Position numbers and translations under genes: made by a program. Under the pieces are notes generated by a model. It made no database searches, had not been told where the DNA came from, and was given only the letters and a program-made list of their open reading frames with translations. From JAKFYM01 sp964416595 (GTDB taxonomy: Bacteria; Bdellovibrionota; UBA1018; CAIPTA01), in NCBI GenBank assembly GCA_964416595.1, contig CAYQES010000013.1, positions 1-64,000 of the forward strand: 64,000 nt of DNA, read 5' to 3'. Positions 43,082 through 51,979 of this stretch are shown piece by piece. Position 1 is the first letter of the stretch. Each line of letters starts with the position of its first letter.

Positions 43082-43127
43082 TTAATAAAAACGAATACTT
43101 ATATCCTCTACACCAGCCTCTTATTTC

Positions 43128-43156
43128 TTGACTTATTTAATCAATTAAAATACAAT
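43128..43156 (+). promoter_or_regulatory. Strong sigma-70 promoter
   Basis: TTGACT (43128-43133), 17 bases, TACAAT (43151-43156), 44 bases upstream of the next gene. Directly after it, CGGCC/GGCCG with a T run (43161-43182) forms a small hairpin at the predicted transcript start. Confidence 0.65.
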
Positions 43157-43199
43157 CTCCCGGCCTAATAAAGGGCCGTTTTTCTGTGACTAAAAAATT

Positions 43200-43517
43200 A
43201 TGAGTGAAAATATCGTTTCCCTAAAAGCCTACCGCACCTTGAAAGAATGCCAACGCCTCTTCCAAGGCTATCGCACGCGTTTAGATAAAATGGAAAAAAC
43301 CGATCTGCTCCAGGAGCTTGAGCGCTACCGTAAAGAAGCCGCGAACTATCCCCATCATCTGCTCACGATCGTAAAAGGGGAAATCTTGATGTCCCGCTTG
43401 AAAGAGCGCTCACTCACTAACGAATTAAAAGCTTTTGCCCTCAATGAAGAGCGGCGCCTAAAAGTAGAAGTGTACCGCCGTCTCCACGAAGAGTGGACGG
43501 GTGGACGCCAGCAATAG
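43200..43517 (+). CDS. Small charged helical protein (105 aa)
   Basis: Unrecognised cytoplasmic protein, almost fully helical and rich in Arg/Glu/Lys (LKECQRLFQGYRTRLDKMEK, LLQELERYRKEA, ALNEERRLKVEVYRRLHEEW). A coiled-coil or RNA-binding character is possible but unproven. It has its own strong promoter at 43128 and converges with the asparaginase gene. Confidence 0.7.
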   Translation: MSENIVSLKAYRTLKECQRLFQGYRTRLDKMEKTDLLQELERYRKEAANYPHHLLTIVKGEILMSRLKERSLTNELKAFALNEERRLKVEVYRRLHEEWTGGRQQ

Positions 43518-43525
43518 TTATGAAT

Positions 43526-44545
43526 TCATCCGCAAAGAAATTGGCCCACGATCTCCCCCGTCCAGCGGGGAATAAGCGGACTATAAAAAGCCAAAGGATA
43601 CCCGAGCTCACTCAGCACTGCCGCCAAAGCCGCTTCACTGGCCCGGGACGCTCCATCCTCACATTTGAGCGCAATGCCCAGGCCATCACTAGTCCAAGCG
43701 CCATACACGCCTTCAGCCCCTTCCTTTGCAAGCACTCTTCCCTCCGTATGGGTCACAACCCGCGTGGAAAAACTGCTACTACCCCCAATGAATTCCGGCC
43801 GCTCCCGGATCGCCTTGGTAATCAAAGCCAGCGCGCTCTGGATCTGCGAATCTAAATCTTTAGGCTCCGCTGTGCGAGCCATCGCTAATGATAAAACCCG
43901 CAACGGCACCGCATAGGTTGGAATACCGCAACCATCAATGCCCCAAGGCGCCCTCTGCAAATCCATCCCAAAAAATTCGCCCAGCACCTGCCGCAAACGC
44001 TCCTGCACCGGATGGTCGTAATTGGAATAACCAGCCGTGGGCCAACCTTCCCCCAAACAAGCCGTAAGTAACCCTGAATGTTTTCCAGAACAATTATTAT
44101 GCAATTGGTTAGGGCGCATGCTCTTGCGAATCAATTCGTGGGCGCTGGGTTCATGATAGGGCTCATGGGCACCACACTCTAAATCTTCTTCCCCTAGCCC
44201 CAACTGCTTTAGCCAACTGGCCACTAAATCCACATGGTAAGGCTCCCCCTCGTGGGAGGCGGAAGCTATGGCCAATTCTTTTGCACCAATTTTCCATTGT
44301 TTGTAATTACCCAAGGAAACCCAAGCAGCCGTTTGCAAAATTTTAATTGAAGAGCGAGGGAAAAAAACTAAATCCGGATTTCCCCACTGGTGCACCACTT
44401 CGCCGCTAGCCTCACAAACATGCACATGCACGCGATGCCGGCTTTCCACGGCGGTTCCACGCAACAAAACCACTTCCAAAGGCTTGGGGCCCGAAGGCGG
44501 CAGAGATCGGGCGTCCAATGGAATAAAGGGGTTCTGCCGTTCCAT
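43526..44545 (-). CDS. L-asparaginase II (AnsA/thermolabile asparaginase family)
   Basis: Hydrolyses L-asparagine to aspartate and ammonia. The family signature QLHNNCSGKHSGLLTACL at about residues 142-160 and the segments IASASHEGEPYHVDLV, GIDGCGIPTYAVPL identify the asparaginase II (PF06089) class, which differs from the classical ansA/ansB enzymes. There is no signal peptide, so it is cytoplasmic. The length of 339 is normal. phoH2 lies directly upstream on the same strand with a 6-base gap. Confidence 0.92.
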   Translation of the reverse strand: MERQNPFIPLDARSLPPSGPKPLEVVLLRGTAVESRHRVHVHVCEASGEVVHQWGNPDLVFFPRSSIKILQTAAWVSLGNYKQWKIGAKELAIASASHEGEPYHVDLVASWLKQLGLGEEDLECGAHEPYHEPSAHELIRKSMRPNQLHNNCSGKHSGLLTACLGEGWPTAGYSNYDHPVQERLRQVLGEFFGMDLQRAPWGIDGCGIPTYAVPLRVLSLAMARTAEPKDLDSQIQSALALITKAIRERPEFIGGSSSFSTRVVTHTEGRVLAKEGAEGVYGAWTSDGLGIALKCEDGASRASEAALAAVLSELGYPLAFYSPLIPRWTGEIVGQFLCG

Positions 44546-44551
44546 ATAAAA

Positions 44552-45892
44552 CTACTGCATGAGCTGGGTAGCCAGCTCCGACAATTTGGAGCGCTCACCC
44601 TTCACCATCGTTACGTGGCCAGCAATCGCCTCGTTTTTAAAACATTCCACCACGGAAGCGAGTCCGTTGTTCATGCTGTCGAGGTATGGATGGTCGATTT
44701 GCATAGTATCACCCGTGAGAACAATTTTCGTTCCCTCTCCAGCCCTAGTTATAATGGTTTTAATTTCGTGGGGCGTGAGGTTTTGTGCCTCATCCACGAT
44801 CATAAATTGGTTCGGGATAGATCTACCCCGAATATATGTTAAGGGCTCAATGCTCAATAAACCTTGGTTAATTAACTCTTGGGTGCCCTTACCCGCTCCA
44901 CGGCGGTTGGTTTTGGAAACAGCACTTACCCCGAAGAGAAAATCGATATTATCGAAGATCGGCTGCATATAGGGATTGAGTTTTTCTTCGATGGTGCCGG
45001 GCAAATAGCCGATATCGTGACCCATAGGCATCACGGGTCGGCTCACTAGCAAACGGGAATAGAGGCCCTCGTCCACAGTTTTGGATAAACCAGCTGCAAT
45101 GGCAAGCAAGGTTTTTCCCGTCCCTGCTTTGCCCACCAAGCTCACGAGCTTGATGTCGTCGTTCAAAAGCAAATCGATGGAAAAAGCCTGTTCCGCATTG
45201 CGAGGGTATACTCCCCACAAACCTTCCGCGGGCTTAAACACCGGGATGATGCTGTTCTGAGGCGCATCGTAGCGGCCAATGGCCGTGTGGTTAGGGTTTG
45301 TGTCGTCTTTAATAAAAATAAATTGGTTGGGATGCAATTTACGATCGATGCCTTCAAAAGGCATTTTTCTTTTGGCGTAAAATTCGTCGATCAAATTGCC
45401 TTTTACGGTGATAGCCGTAGTACCCGTATAGATATCATCCACTTCGAATTTAGAAGGCTCATAATCTTCGGCACGCACACCACAAGCATCAGCTTTGATC
45501 CGCAGATTGATATCTTTGGAAATGAAGATAATTTCGCTGTCTTTATTCACTTTCGAATAACGTTTAGCCATAGCCAACATTTGGTTGTCGGCCTTTTTCA
45601 TGTCGAGATCAGGCAGTTCAGGAATTTTTTCCGTTACACCGATATCGATAAAGAGCTTACCGCCCCCTTTGATGGGAATGCCTTTGGAAAGAGGGCCTTT
45701 GGCACGCAATTCATCGATCACTCGGGAGAAAGTTCGAGCGTTACGTCCGTTTTCTGTCATGTCGCGCTTAAATTTATCAACTTCCTCTACCACTACGATG
45801 GGGATCACCACATCGTGTTCCGCGAATTTAAAGATCGCGTGCGGGTCAAAGAGAACAACGTTTGTGTCAATAATGAAAATTTTTCGGTCCAA
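44552..45892 (-). CDS. PhoH2: PIN domain fused to PhoH ATPase
   Basis: A 446-residue protein joining an N-terminal PIN ribonuclease domain (FIIDTNVVLFDP, VVVEEVDKFKRD, DLDMKKADNQML, acidic residues present) with a C-terminal PhoH ATPase (SLVGKAGTGKTLLAIAAG Walker A; FMIVDEAQNLTPHEIKTIITRAGEGTKIVLTGD Walker B and sensor). Such PhoH2 proteins act as RNA helicase-nucleases in other bacteria. It is in the same direction as the asparaginase and the GYF-PilZ genes. Confidence 0.95.
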   Translation of the reverse strand: MDRKIFIIDTNVVLFDPHAIFKFAEHDVVIPIVVVEEVDKFKRDMTENGRNARTFSRVIDELRAKGPLSKGIPIKGGGKLFIDIGVTEKIPELPDLDMKKADNQMLAMAKRYSKVNKDSEIIFISKDINLRIKADACGVRAEDYEPSKFEVDDIYTGTTAITVKGNLIDEFYAKRKMPFEGIDRKLHPNQFIFIKDDTNPNHTAIGRYDAPQNSIIPVFKPAEGLWGVYPRNAEQAFSIDLLLNDDIKLVSLVGKAGTGKTLLAIAAGLSKTVDEGLYSRLLVSRPVMPMGHDIGYLPGTIEEKLNPYMQPIFDNIDFLFGVSAVSKTNRRGAGKGTQELINQGLLSIEPLTYIRGRSIPNQFMIVDEAQNLTPHEIKTIITRAGEGTKIVLTGDTMQIDHPYLDSMNNGLASVVECFKNEAIAGHVTMVKGERSKLSELATQLMQ

Positions 45893-45910
45893 GGTTTCTC
45901 CTGCTAATTT

Positions 45911-47185
45911 CTAGCTTTGTTTCATTTCCCTTTTCAGTGTTTCTTGCACGTAAAACTCGATGGCCTCCTTATCTTCTAGTTTTAAATCTTCAAATTTCAG
46001 GGCAAAGCCTGGGGGAATTTTAGGAATCTTACCAATCACAAGCGATCGGCAGTTAATAGAACGAGTGATCATGCCGGGCAGGATTTTAATTTCTAATACA
46101 TCTCCTAAATTAAAATCTGCCTTGGGAATCTCCATTAGGATTCCACCGGCGCTAATATTCACGCAATTGCCCACTAGCAGGCCCTGTTTTCCCATTACCT
46201 GCACGCCAGTGAAATAAGGAACACGAGGGTGACGGCGCTTGATCAAAATCTTCTGGCGCTCTACTCCATGCTCCACAACGGTTTCCACAGAGTAATTCAC
46301 GTTGAATTCATACTGCTGCTGAATTTTTACAAAACGATTTGTGCCTACTTTAGAAATTTTATCGTTCTTATTAAGACTGCCTTCTTGCAAAAACTTGATC
46401 ACTTCTAAGAACCGAAAGGGGCCTGAAACCGCTTCGGAAGAGGCGCGTTTAATGAGCCAGATGGGATCAATGGGAATCTCTGCCGTGATTCCATCAAAAC
46501 TTCCCTGCTCTTGGTCTTTATCGGAACCAACGGGAGCATAAGAAATGCGTGGAGGAACAGCCGGCGGCGGAACTCCAGCGCGGTTTAATGGCGGCGGCAC
46601 AGCCGCTGTGGGAGGGGTGGTGTGATCCGTTTTCAACGACAATCCCAAATTGGAAATAGCCATGGTGACTTCTTCGCGATTTTCCCCTGCCTGTTCCGCC
46701 GATTCGATCACTAAACTTATAGAAGGATTGCTGGGCTCTGTGGTGACTAAACTGGGGCTATTTTCAATGACGGGAGGCTCATCTATGGGAAGAGCTGTCA
46801 ACATATCCAAAAGCACTTTCACCTGGCGTACTTGGCGCCATTCTTTGTCGCCATCCACAAACACCCAAGAGTTCTCGCAAATTTCTTTAGCTTGGATTTT
46901 CTGCTGTATTTCTTTGGTGCTGAATGGGCCCTGGCAAACAGGCACGGGCCCTGGTGCCATATAATACACCAAACGTTTCTCTGGAATCGCACTCGGTTTA
47001 GGACCAAAAGCGCTGGCTAAGGCTGGCAAACCACCCACGCGACTCCAGGTTTTTTGTGAAAAATCGTAAAGAAGATCCCCGGGCTTACACTGCCCTTTTT
47101 GGAACCAATCCTGAATCCCCTGCTCATTCTCCGCCAGAAGATCCCCAGTGGGCTTCCGGAGGAGGTATCGCTTATTTTCTGTCAT
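45911..47185 (-). CDS. GYF-like/PilZ protein, larger paralogue
   Basis: A 424-residue cytoplasmic protein. The N-terminal ~130 residues have two GYF_2-like modules (YLLRKPTGDLLAENEQGIQDWFQKG; YYMAPGPVPVCQGPFSTKEI). A Pro/Ser/Thr linker follows, then a third GYF-like module (WLIKRASSEAVSGPFRFLEVIKF), then a C-terminal PilZ domain with RRHPRVPY (the c-di-GMP-binding RxxxR), NISAGGILMEIP (N/DxSxxG) and FALKFEDL. Such a protein would read the second messenger c-di-GMP. A shorter paralogue lies directly upstream. Confidence 0.8.
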   Translation of the reverse strand: MTENKRYLLRKPTGDLLAENEQGIQDWFQKGQCKPGDLLYDFSQKTWSRVGGLPALASAFGPKPSAIPEKRLVYYMAPGPVPVCQGPFSTKEIQQKIQAKEICENSWVFVDGDKEWRQVRQVKVLLDMLTALPIDEPPVIENSPSLVTTEPSNPSISLVIESAEQAGENREEVTMAISNLGLSLKTDHTTPPTAAVPPPLNRAGVPPPAVPPRISYAPVGSDKDQEQGSFDGITAEIPIDPIWLIKRASSEAVSGPFRFLEVIKFLQEGSLNKNDKISKVGTNRFVKIQQQYEFNVNYSVETVVEHGVERQKILIKRRHPRVPYFTGVQVMGKQGLLVGNCVNISAGGILMEIPKADFNLGDVLEIKILPGMITRSINCRSLVIGKIPKIPPGFALKFEDLKLEDKEAIEFYVQETLKREMKQS

Positions 47186-47200
47186 CGCTTCCGCTGCATC

Positions 47201-48022
47201 TCATCTCACAGGGTGCGAAACCACTGATTCCGCATACTGAGAGATCCGCTTGCGATCCTCTTCCTCTAGGTAAATAAATTTTACGTTATAGCCTGCTGGT
47301 GGTCCCTTAGACACTTGCGTCACTTCGGCGATGCAGTTAAAGGGCACATCTACTGCGCCGGGAGTGAAATGGATTTTAATTCTGTCGCCCTTTGTATGGG
47401 TGGGTTTAGCCACTTCAAGAAAAGCGCCACCCTCGGAGAGGGAGCGGGCTGAACCAAAAATCACGCGTCGTTCGTCGTGGAGAATTACTTCGCTCTCATA
47501 GGGCACACGCGGGAACCGACGCTGGATAAACACCTTCTCTGCACCGAAATTTTTGAGGTGTGCTAGTTTATGCAGCACATTTTCCTCAAATTCTGGGCAA
47601 TGGCGCACGCGTGTCCAATCTTCAAAGCCTGGCTTCCACACAAAATCGTCGGGTGCGCAGGCATTGGTTTGTAGCAAGCGCACTAGTTCCAAATACCGAT
47701 ACGGACCGAACTTGGTATTATCGCGGTATAAGAACCAAATCGATTCGTTGGAAATTCCTAAATCTTGGGAAAAAGTTTCGCTCTCGTATTCTCTTTCGAG
47801 CTTTTTTTCATTGCTTACGGTGATGCCCGGTGGAGGATTTTTAGGTGGAGGAAAATCTTTGGCAAAAAACTCCGCTAGCATTTGCCAGAGCTCCCGATCT
47901 GCTGACCAAAGGTAGTCCGTATAGGCCAAATCACCGGCCTTCAGCTTGCGCTTCATATCTTGGAGAGAATAGGGACCCTCGGCTTTGCCGGATCGGGCCA
48001 CAAAAAAGCTGTTATCAGACAA
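47201..48022 (-). CDS. GYF-like/PilZ protein, shorter paralogue
   Basis: A 273-residue protein with two GYF_2-like modules (FFVARSGKAEGPYSLQDM and IWFLYRDNTKFGPYRYLELVRLL) and a PilZ domain: RRFPRVPYESEV with RxxxR, RSLSEGGAFLEVA (SxxG) and YNVKFIYL. It is clearly paralogous to the 424-residue protein downstream. No signal peptide. Likely a c-di-GMP effector; partner unknown. Confidence 0.8.
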   Translation of the reverse strand: MSDNSFFVARSGKAEGPYSLQDMKRKLKAGDLAYTDYLWSADRELWQMLAEFFAKDFPPPKNPPPGITVSNEKKLEREYESETFSQDLGISNESIWFLYRDNTKFGPYRYLELVRLLQTNACAPDDFVWKPGFEDWTRVRHCPEFEENVLHKLAHLKNFGAEKVFIQRRFPRVPYESEVILHDERRVIFGSARSLSEGGAFLEVAKPTHTKGDRIKIHFTPGAVDVPFNCIAEVTQVSKGPPAGYNVKFIYLEEEDRKRISQYAESVVSHPVR

Positions 48023-48170
48023 GAGGGACCTCCCTGTAAAACCTCTTTTCAGTGTAATTGTACCAAAGGCAGCTAATTGGGCAAGCGACGCTTCCGAATT
48101 AGCTCATAAAAACCTTTTTGATTTCAATAATTTTATACATTGCATCAAAATAAAACCAAAAAAAGACCCG

Positions 48171-48207
48171 CCTTTCCCGCGGGATAGGCCCGCCCCCTTG
48201 GGAAAGG
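48171..48207. promoter_or_regulatory. Strong hairpin between GYF-PilZ gene and rpmF
   Basis: CCTTTCCC and GGGAAAGG (outer arms) with GCGGG/CCCGC inside. On the minus strand a T-rich run follows; on the plus strand it sits 42 bases before rpmF. It could be a leader structure controlling rpmF or a terminator for antisense transcripts. Confidence 0.45.
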
Positions 48208-48248
48208 AGTAGAATTTCTAATCTTTTTCGTCTATTGTCTGCCCCACT

Positions 48249-48446
48249 ATGGCAGTACCAAAGAAAAGAACTACCCGCGCACGCCGGGATCTACGCAGAT
48301 TTTCCAGCGCCTATCGGCTTCACCCTACGAATTCCGTTCGTTGCCCCCATTGCAACGCCGCTTCTCTTCCCCACCGCATTTGTGGAGAGTGTGGCCAATA
48401 CAATGGCAAGCAAGTGATGGCTGCCAGAGCAAGCGCCGAAGCGTAA
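48249..48446 (+). CDS. rpmF: 50S ribosomal protein L32
   Basis: Large-subunit protein, 65 residues. The N-terminus MAVPKKRTTRARRDLRR and the four Cys zinc ribbon (CPHC ... CGEC) are diagnostic. It leads the fatty-acid gene cluster, as in many bacteria, although plsX, usually next, is absent here. Confidence 0.97.
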   Translation: MAVPKKRTTRARRDLRRFSSAYRLHPTNSVRCPHCNAASLPHRICGECGQYNGKQVMAARASAEA

Positions 48447-48547
48447 TTCGCATTCAGAATACCTAAACCAACGTTTTTGCCTTTACGGCACTAATGGTGC
48501 TAAAACAATTCTGTTTTCATGTAATAGAGCAAGAACAAGAGGTATTC

Positions 48548-49546
48548 ATGCCGAGCGCTAAACGTTCCCGCATCGCCGCCTTTGGCACCGCTTTCCCTGA
48601 ACAAATTCTTACAAACCGCGATTTAGAAAAAATCGTGGATACTTCCGACCAATGGATCAGTGAGCGCACGGGGATTAAAGAGCGCCGAAAGCTCAGAGAC
48701 AACGAACAAAACAGCGATATGGCTGCGAAGGCCGCGCTCAATGCATTGGAAAAAGCAGGTGTAGATCCCGCAGAAGTAGATCTTATCATCGGCGCCACCA
48801 CCACTCCTGATCGCTGGATGCCAAGCCTTGCTTCCACTGTGCAAGCCAAAATCGGCGCCACAAAATGCGCCGCCGCTTTCGATTTACTCACAGCCTGCGC
48901 CGGTTGGATGGCGGGCTTACAAGTGGCCAATTCTCTTGTGTGCACGGGCCAATATAAAAACGTAATGGTGATCGGCAGCGAAGCGCTTTCTCGCTTTCTC
49001 AACTGGAAGGATCGCACCACATGCGTGCTTTTCGGCGATGGAGCCTGCGCTTCTTTAATCACTACCCCCAAACCTGGGGATCGGGGCGAAATCCTCGATG
49101 TATTAGTACGTAGCGACGGCCGCTATGGTGATGCCTTAGATATGCCTGGAGGCGGCAGCCAAACCCCCCCCTCCCACGCCATGATAGAAAACAATATGCA
49201 GTACATCCGCATGAACGGGCAGGAGATCTTTAAACATGCCGTGCGCAATATGGCCTCCATTTGTGAAGAAGTGATGGCCCGGCAAAAAGTTACTATCGAC
49301 GACATCGACTGGCTCGTTCCCCACCAAGCCAATATCCGCATCATCGAAGCTGTGGGTAAGAAACTTAATATTCCTCAAGAGAAAGTGGCGTTGAATGTGC
49401 ACAAATACGGCAACACTTCTTCTGCCACGATTCCCACCTGTTTTGATGAATATGCCCAAGCGGGAAAAATTCGCGAAGGTGATCTAGTGCTCATGACAAC
49501 CTTTGGCGGGGGTCTCACCTGGGCTGGCGGCTTGGTGCGCTGGTAA
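48548..49546 (+). CDS. fabH: Beta-ketoacyl-ACP synthase III (FabH)
   Basis: Starts fatty-acid synthesis by condensing acetyl-CoA with malonyl-ACP. ATG 48548 has AGAGG upstream and gives a normal 332 residues; an ATG at 48494 would add 18. The active-site Cys lies at about 117 in TACAGWMAGL, His in VPHQANIRI, and Asn in VHKYGNTSSATIP. The ending FGGGLTWAGGLVRW is typical. It precedes fabG by 12 bases. Confidence 0.98.
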   Translation: MPSAKRSRIAAFGTAFPEQILTNRDLEKIVDTSDQWISERTGIKERRKLRDNEQNSDMAAKAALNALEKAGVDPAEVDLIIGATTTPDRWMPSLASTVQAKIGATKCAAAFDLLTACAGWMAGLQVANSLVCTGQYKNVMVIGSEALSRFLNWKDRTTCVLFGDGACASLITTPKPGDRGEILDVLVRSDGRYGDALDMPGGGSQTPPSHAMIENNMQYIRMNGQEIFKHAVRNMASICEEVMARQKVTIDDIDWLVPHQANIRIIEAVGKKLNIPQEKVALNVHKYGNTSSATIPTCFDEYAQAGKIREGDLVLMTTFGGGLTWAGGLVRW

Positions 49547-49558
49547 AAGGAGAAAGTT

Positions 49559-50308
49559 GTGAAATCATTGGCGGGAAAAGTAGCCTTAATCACTGGTGCC
49601 TCCCGGGGCATTGGAAAAGAAATCGCGATCACCTTAGGTGAGGCCGGGGCCTATGTGGTGCTCAATTGCACAGCCAAAGGTGTAGAAAAAGCCGAAGCTG
49701 TATTGCAAACCATCCGTAGCCAAGGAGGCGAAGGCGAAGTGAAACCCTTCTCCGTGGCCGATGCCCAAGCCGTAGATCAAGCCATCGACGAAATTCTAAA
49801 AGCAAAAGGCGCCGTGCACATACTTGTGAACAACGCAGGCATTGCCCGTGATTCCCTTTTCATGCGTATGAAAGAAGAAGAATGGGACGACACCCTCAAC
49901 ACCAACTTGAAGGGCGCTGCCCTTTGTGCCAGAGCCGTGGTGCGCCCCATGATGAAAGCCCGAGAAGGCGCCATCATAAATATTAGTTCCGTGGTGGGGC
50001 AAATGGGCAATGCAGGCCAAGCAGCCTACGCTGCTAGTAAATCAGGTTTATTTGGTCTAACTAAAGCGCTCGCCAAAGAACTTGCCTCACGCAATATTCG
50101 TGTGAATGCGGTAGCTCCCGGTTTCATTGACACAGAAATGACTGTCGATCTTCCCGCCACAGCCAAAGAAGAAATGCTCAAAGCCATTCCACTCGGGCGC
50201 ATGGGCACGGGTAAAGAAATTGCGGAAGCAGTGCTATGGTTGGCGAGTCCCCACAGCTCCTATGTGACGGGCCAAATCCTTGCCGTGAATGGCGGAATGT
50301 ACGTATAG
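49559..50308 (+). CDS. fabG: 3-oxoacyl-ACP reductase (FabG)
   Basis: NADPH-dependent reductase of the fatty-acid elongation cycle. GTG start with GGAG upstream. The Rossmann motif GASRGIGKE, the NNAG motif, the Ser/Tyr/Lys triad (NISSVVG, QAAYAASKSG) and the C-terminal YVTGQILAVNGGM are intact. The 249-residue length is normal. fabD is not found between fabH and fabG, unlike in E. coli. Confidence 0.97.
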   Translation: MKSLAGKVALITGASRGIGKEIAITLGEAGAYVVLNCTAKGVEKAEAVLQTIRSQGGEGEVKPFSVADAQAVDQAIDEILKAKGAVHILVNNAGIARDSLFMRMKEEEWDDTLNTNLKGAALCARAVVRPMMKAREGAIINISSVVGQMGNAGQAAYAASKSGLFGLTKALAKELASRNIRVNAVAPGFIDTEMTVDLPATAKEEMLKAIPLGRMGTGKEIAEAVLWLASPHSSYVTGQILAVNGGMYV

Positions 50309-50404
50309 CTTTCCCGTGGAAAATGGTCGGGAATAAAGAAAAATTGGTGGTAAACCTTAGAAACTTCTGTATAAATCGGAACACTAACTAAAAAAGAGGG
50401 AAGT

Positions 50405-50641
50405 ATGAACATTCAAGAGCGTGTGAAGAATATCATCTGTGACCAGCTAGCCGTGGAGGCCGAAAAAGTGACCGACACCGCTTCTTTCATTGATGATCTT
50501 GGCGCCGATAGCCTCGACATCGTTGAGCTCGTGATGACGATGGAAGAAGAATTTGAACTCGATATTCCCGATGAAGACGCGGAAAAAATGAAAACTGTAG
50601 GTGATGTAGTAGGCTACATCAAAACCAAGAAAGGCGCCTAA
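50405..50641 (+). CDS. acpP: Acyl carrier protein
   Basis: A 78-residue acidic carrier of fatty acyl chains. The phosphopantetheine attachment Ser is in GADSLDIVELVM. The typical start IQERVKNIICDQL is present. It is flanked by fabG and fabF. Confidence 0.98.
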   Translation: MNIQERVKNIICDQLAVEAEKVTDTASFIDDLGADSLDIVELVMTMEEEFELDIPDEDAEKMKTVGDVVGYIKTKKGA

Positions 50642-50654
50642 CGCCGGAGGTCCC

Positions 50655-51926
50655 GTGAGCCTCGCCAATTGGCCAATTCAAAAAAGAAGAGTAGTAGTAA
50701 CAGGCCTAGGAGTAATATCTCCTTTGGGTCTCAATTTAGCAGAAACGTGGGCCAACGCTTTGGAGGGCAAATCCGGAGCGGCGCCGATTACTCTATTCGA
50801 TGCTAAAGACTACTCCACCTCTTTTGCTTGCGAGGTAAAAGGCTTTTCCGCTGACCCTTATATTTCTCCAAAAGAACAACGCAAAATGGATCGCTTCATC
50901 CACTTAGGACTAGCGGCCACTCTACAAGCTTGGGCCGATGCGGGCTTCACAGGCCGGGCCGAAGAAAACAAATTAGATCCCAACCGTTTTGGGGTGCTTA
51001 TGTCCGCCGGTATGGGCGGCTTGCCGATCATTGAAGAGGTGGTGAATACCATCCGTGATAAAGGCCCGAGACGTATCACTCCTTTTTTTATCCCTTCCGT
51101 TATTCCTAATATGACGAGCGGCCATGCTTCGATCATGCTGAACGCAAAAGGCCCAAACCTTTGCGCCGTTACCGCTTGCGCCTCCAGCGCCCACTCCATC
51201 GGAGAAGCAGCTCTGGCCATTTCCCGTGGCGATGCCGACGTGATGGTAGCTGGCGGATCCGAAGCCGTTGTTTGCGCCACAGGCATTGGTGGTTTTGCAG
51301 CCATGAAAGCTTTATCGAGCCGAAACGATTCTCCCCAAACTGCCTCTCGCCCTTTTGATCGGGATAGAGATGGCTTCGTGATGGGCGAAGGTGGCGGTGC
51401 TTTGATTTTAGAAGAAATGGAGCACGCTAAAAAACGGGGCGCCCGTATTTATGGCGAAGTGGCAGGCTACGGAGCCACCGCCGATGCCTACCATATGACA
51501 TCCCCCGCCCCCGAAGGAGAAGGCGCCGGCCGCTGCATGGCTTTAGCCCTAGAACGGGGAAAAATTGATCCGAGCAAAATTGGCTACATCAATGCCCATG
51601 GCACTTCCACCCCCGCCGGGGATGAAAATGAATCCATGGCTGTGGAAAAAGTTTTTGGAGCGCACGCAAAAAATTTAATCATGAGCTCCACGAAGAGCAT
51701 GACGGGCCACCTTCTAGGGGGCGCCGGCGCTTTGGAAGCGGCCCTTTCCCTGATGGCAATGACGAGTGGCAATATTCCACCCACTATCAACTTAGATAAT
51801 CCCAGCGAAAACTGCCGGCTCAACTATAGCGCGCATAGGGCCACGCAAAAAAAATGTGACGCAGTAATGAGCAATAGTTTTGGTTTTGGCGGCACCAACG
51901 CCACTCTCATCTTTACGAAAGTATAG
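50655..51926 (+). CDS. fabF: Beta-ketoacyl-ACP synthase II (FabF)
   Basis: Elongating condensing enzyme of fatty-acid synthesis. GTG start with CGGAGG upstream, 13 bases after acpP. It carries the catalytic Cys in VTACASSAHSIG, the first His in NAHGTSTPAGD and the second in KSMTGHLLGGAG. Length 423 is close to the standard 413; the N-terminal SLANWPIQK is a small extension. Confidence 0.97.
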   Translation: MSLANWPIQKRRVVVTGLGVISPLGLNLAETWANALEGKSGAAPITLFDAKDYSTSFACEVKGFSADPYISPKEQRKMDRFIHLGLAATLQAWADAGFTGRAEENKLDPNRFGVLMSAGMGGLPIIEEVVNTIRDKGPRRITPFFIPSVIPNMTSGHASIMLNAKGPNLCAVTACASSAHSIGEAALAISRGDADVMVAGGSEAVVCATGIGGFAAMKALSSRNDSPQTASRPFDRDRDGFVMGEGGGALILEEMEHAKKRGARIYGEVAGYGATADAYHMTSPAPEGEGAGRCMALALERGKIDPSKIGYINAHGTSTPAGDENESMAVEKVFGAHAKNLIMSSTKSMTGHLLGGAGALEAALSLMAMTSGNIPPTINLDNPSENCRLNYSAHRATQKKCDAVMSNSFGFGGTNATLIFTKV

Positions 51927-51979
51927 GCACCCCCACCAGCCAGTGGTACTGTAACGAAGAAAATTTACAGGAAGGTTCT

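Noticed and set aside
45287..45907. 206-residue plus-strand open frame antisense to phoH2
   Set aside because: Complete overlap with conserved PhoH2 coding sequence and no ribosome site.
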